DNA of 6,453 nucleotides from Verrucomicrobiia bacterium (GTDB taxonomy: Bacteria > Verrucomicrobiota > Verrucomicrobiia > Limisphaerales > Palsa-1400). A program made the position numbers and the translations under genes. How positions within the stretch are numbered: position 1 is the stretch's first letter; each line of letters opens with the position of its first letter. Under the pieces are notes generated by a model. That model saw only the letters and a program-made list of their open reading frames with translations, had not been told where the DNA came from and did not search any database. The DNA is taken from the NCBI GenBank assembly GCA_025934545.1, contig JAICXV010000137.1, forward strand, positions 1-6,453. The letters run 5' to 3'. Positions 6,163 to 6,453 of this stretch are shown one piece after another.

Positions 6163-6203
6163 CGTCGGATGTTGGGTGTTCGATTACCAGCCCAAGGTTC
6201 GGT

Positions 6204-6453
6204 TCATTGCTTCGCGAAACTCGTTTCAATAAACCGATACGCCTCCCGCCGGATTTTCGTCGGAAACGAATGTTCGCAATCCGGACTCGTCACGACAAAC
6301 CGATCCGACGCGCCGAGAAGTTTGTAGACCGATTCAATCTCAGGCGTGGCCGAGCGCACACCTGTAATCTCAAAATTCGCATCATACTTGGGGCTGTTGG
6401 AAAACACCGCGCGCGGCGCGATCGCCGCGATCACTTCAGTCAAATCGAAAGGA
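6204..6453 (-). CDS. C-terminal part of an alpha/beta-hydrolase (esterase / dienelactone-hydrolase-like), 5' end outside the window
   Basis: About 82 codons are visible, ending at TGA 6204-6206. The frame stays open to the right edge (the residues before TEV read PFDL), so the TTG at 6441-6443 is not a start. The pattern PFDLTEVIAAIAPRAVF, then NSPKYDANFEITGVR, then YKLLGA.DRF, then DCEHSFP and REAYRFIETSF, matches the C-terminal part of alpha/beta-hydrolases annotated as acetyl-xylan-esterase or dienelactone-hydrolase-like proteins. In these, the Asp after the strand (here in KYDANF, codon 6381-6383) and the His in the 'xxHxFP' motif (codon 6270-6272) complete the Ser-Asp-His triad. The nucleophile Ser and any signal peptide lie outside the window, so substrate and location are unknown. 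It is upstream of and co-directional with the LRR gene, but the 281-bp gap argues against tight coupling. Confidence 0.75.
   Translation of the reverse strand, partial: PFDLTEVIAAIAPRAVFSNSPKYDANFEITGVRSATPEIESVYKLLGASDRFVVTSPDCEHSFPTKIRREAYRFIETSFAKQ

Larger units (their letters stand above)
5923..6203. other. 281-bp intergenic region with nested inverted repeats, possible dispersed repeat
   Basis: No convincing gene. The clearest structure is nested: inner arms GGGCA (6022-6026) / TGCCC (6034-6038) with a 7-nt loop, and outer arms CCGCA (6017-6021) directly adjoining on one side and TGCGG (6052-6056) on the other. A 71-codon minus-strand frame (TTG 6127 to stop 5912) runs through it and overlaps the LRR start, but it has a poor start and an unfamiliar, unlikely composition. 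The stretch at about 5940-6085 looks to me like a sequence that recurs upstream of genes in related genomes; that is recollection, not something shown here. It must also hold the promoter of the LRR gene. Confidence 0.4.

Noticed and set aside
1..6453. tRNA, rRNA, transposase or phage-type genes
   Set aside because: None seen on reading both strands. All gaps over 100 bp are accounted for as repeat, candidate promoter or structured intergenic sequence.

Overview
The window most likely comes from a member of the Verrucomicrobiota, probably a Pedosphaera/Limisphaerales-type soil or freshwater bacterium. This is inferred from protein style rather than a database match. The clues are a secreted protein built on an SYSIDWYKIAGGGGTSSNGT-type module, secreted proteins ending in a C-terminal domain that closes with F/YYR, a cell-surface BspA-like leucine-rich repeat protein, and a BatA / vWA-amidotransferase-like gene pair. 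Short dispersed-looking palindromes with a CCGA...TCGG core lie between genes.

Left part (1-2705, + strand): the 3' end of a BatA-like membrane protein gene is followed by a large membrane-anchored protein. That protein has two N-terminal transmembrane helices, a vWA domain with an intact MIDAS metal site, a class I glutamine-amidotransferase-like domain without an evident catalytic cysteine, and a C-terminal transmembrane helix. Such pairs usually sit downstream of MoxR ATPase and DUF58 genes, which would lie outside the window to the left. Between the two genes is an unusual 77-bp insert of TTGG-heptads around a perfect palindrome. Its last heptad supplies the Shine-Dalgarno sequence of the big gene. 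A 42-codon ORF with ATGA coupling runs through the insert.

Middle (2706-2793): a convergent gene boundary filled by three consecutive small hairpins with the same CCGA/TCGG core as the upstream palindrome.

Right part (2794-6453, - strand): in transcription order these are the 3' end of an alpha/beta-hydrolase (esterase-like) gene running in from the right edge, a 281-bp intergenic region with nested inverted repeats and a possible promoter, an 853-residue secreted BspA-like LRR protein, and a 149-residue secreted protein with a plausible promoter of its own. The LRR protein has two repeat arrays (6 + 17 repeats of 23 residues) that share the same entry and exit caps, which suggests internal duplication. 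The two secreted proteins have signal peptides and related-looking C-terminal ends, so they probably follow the same export or surface route. No functional link between the left and right gene sets is visible.

No RNA gene, CRISPR array, transposase or complete insertion sequence was seen. The most interesting material is the non-coding repeat family and the way one copy sits in the translation-start region of the vWA gene.
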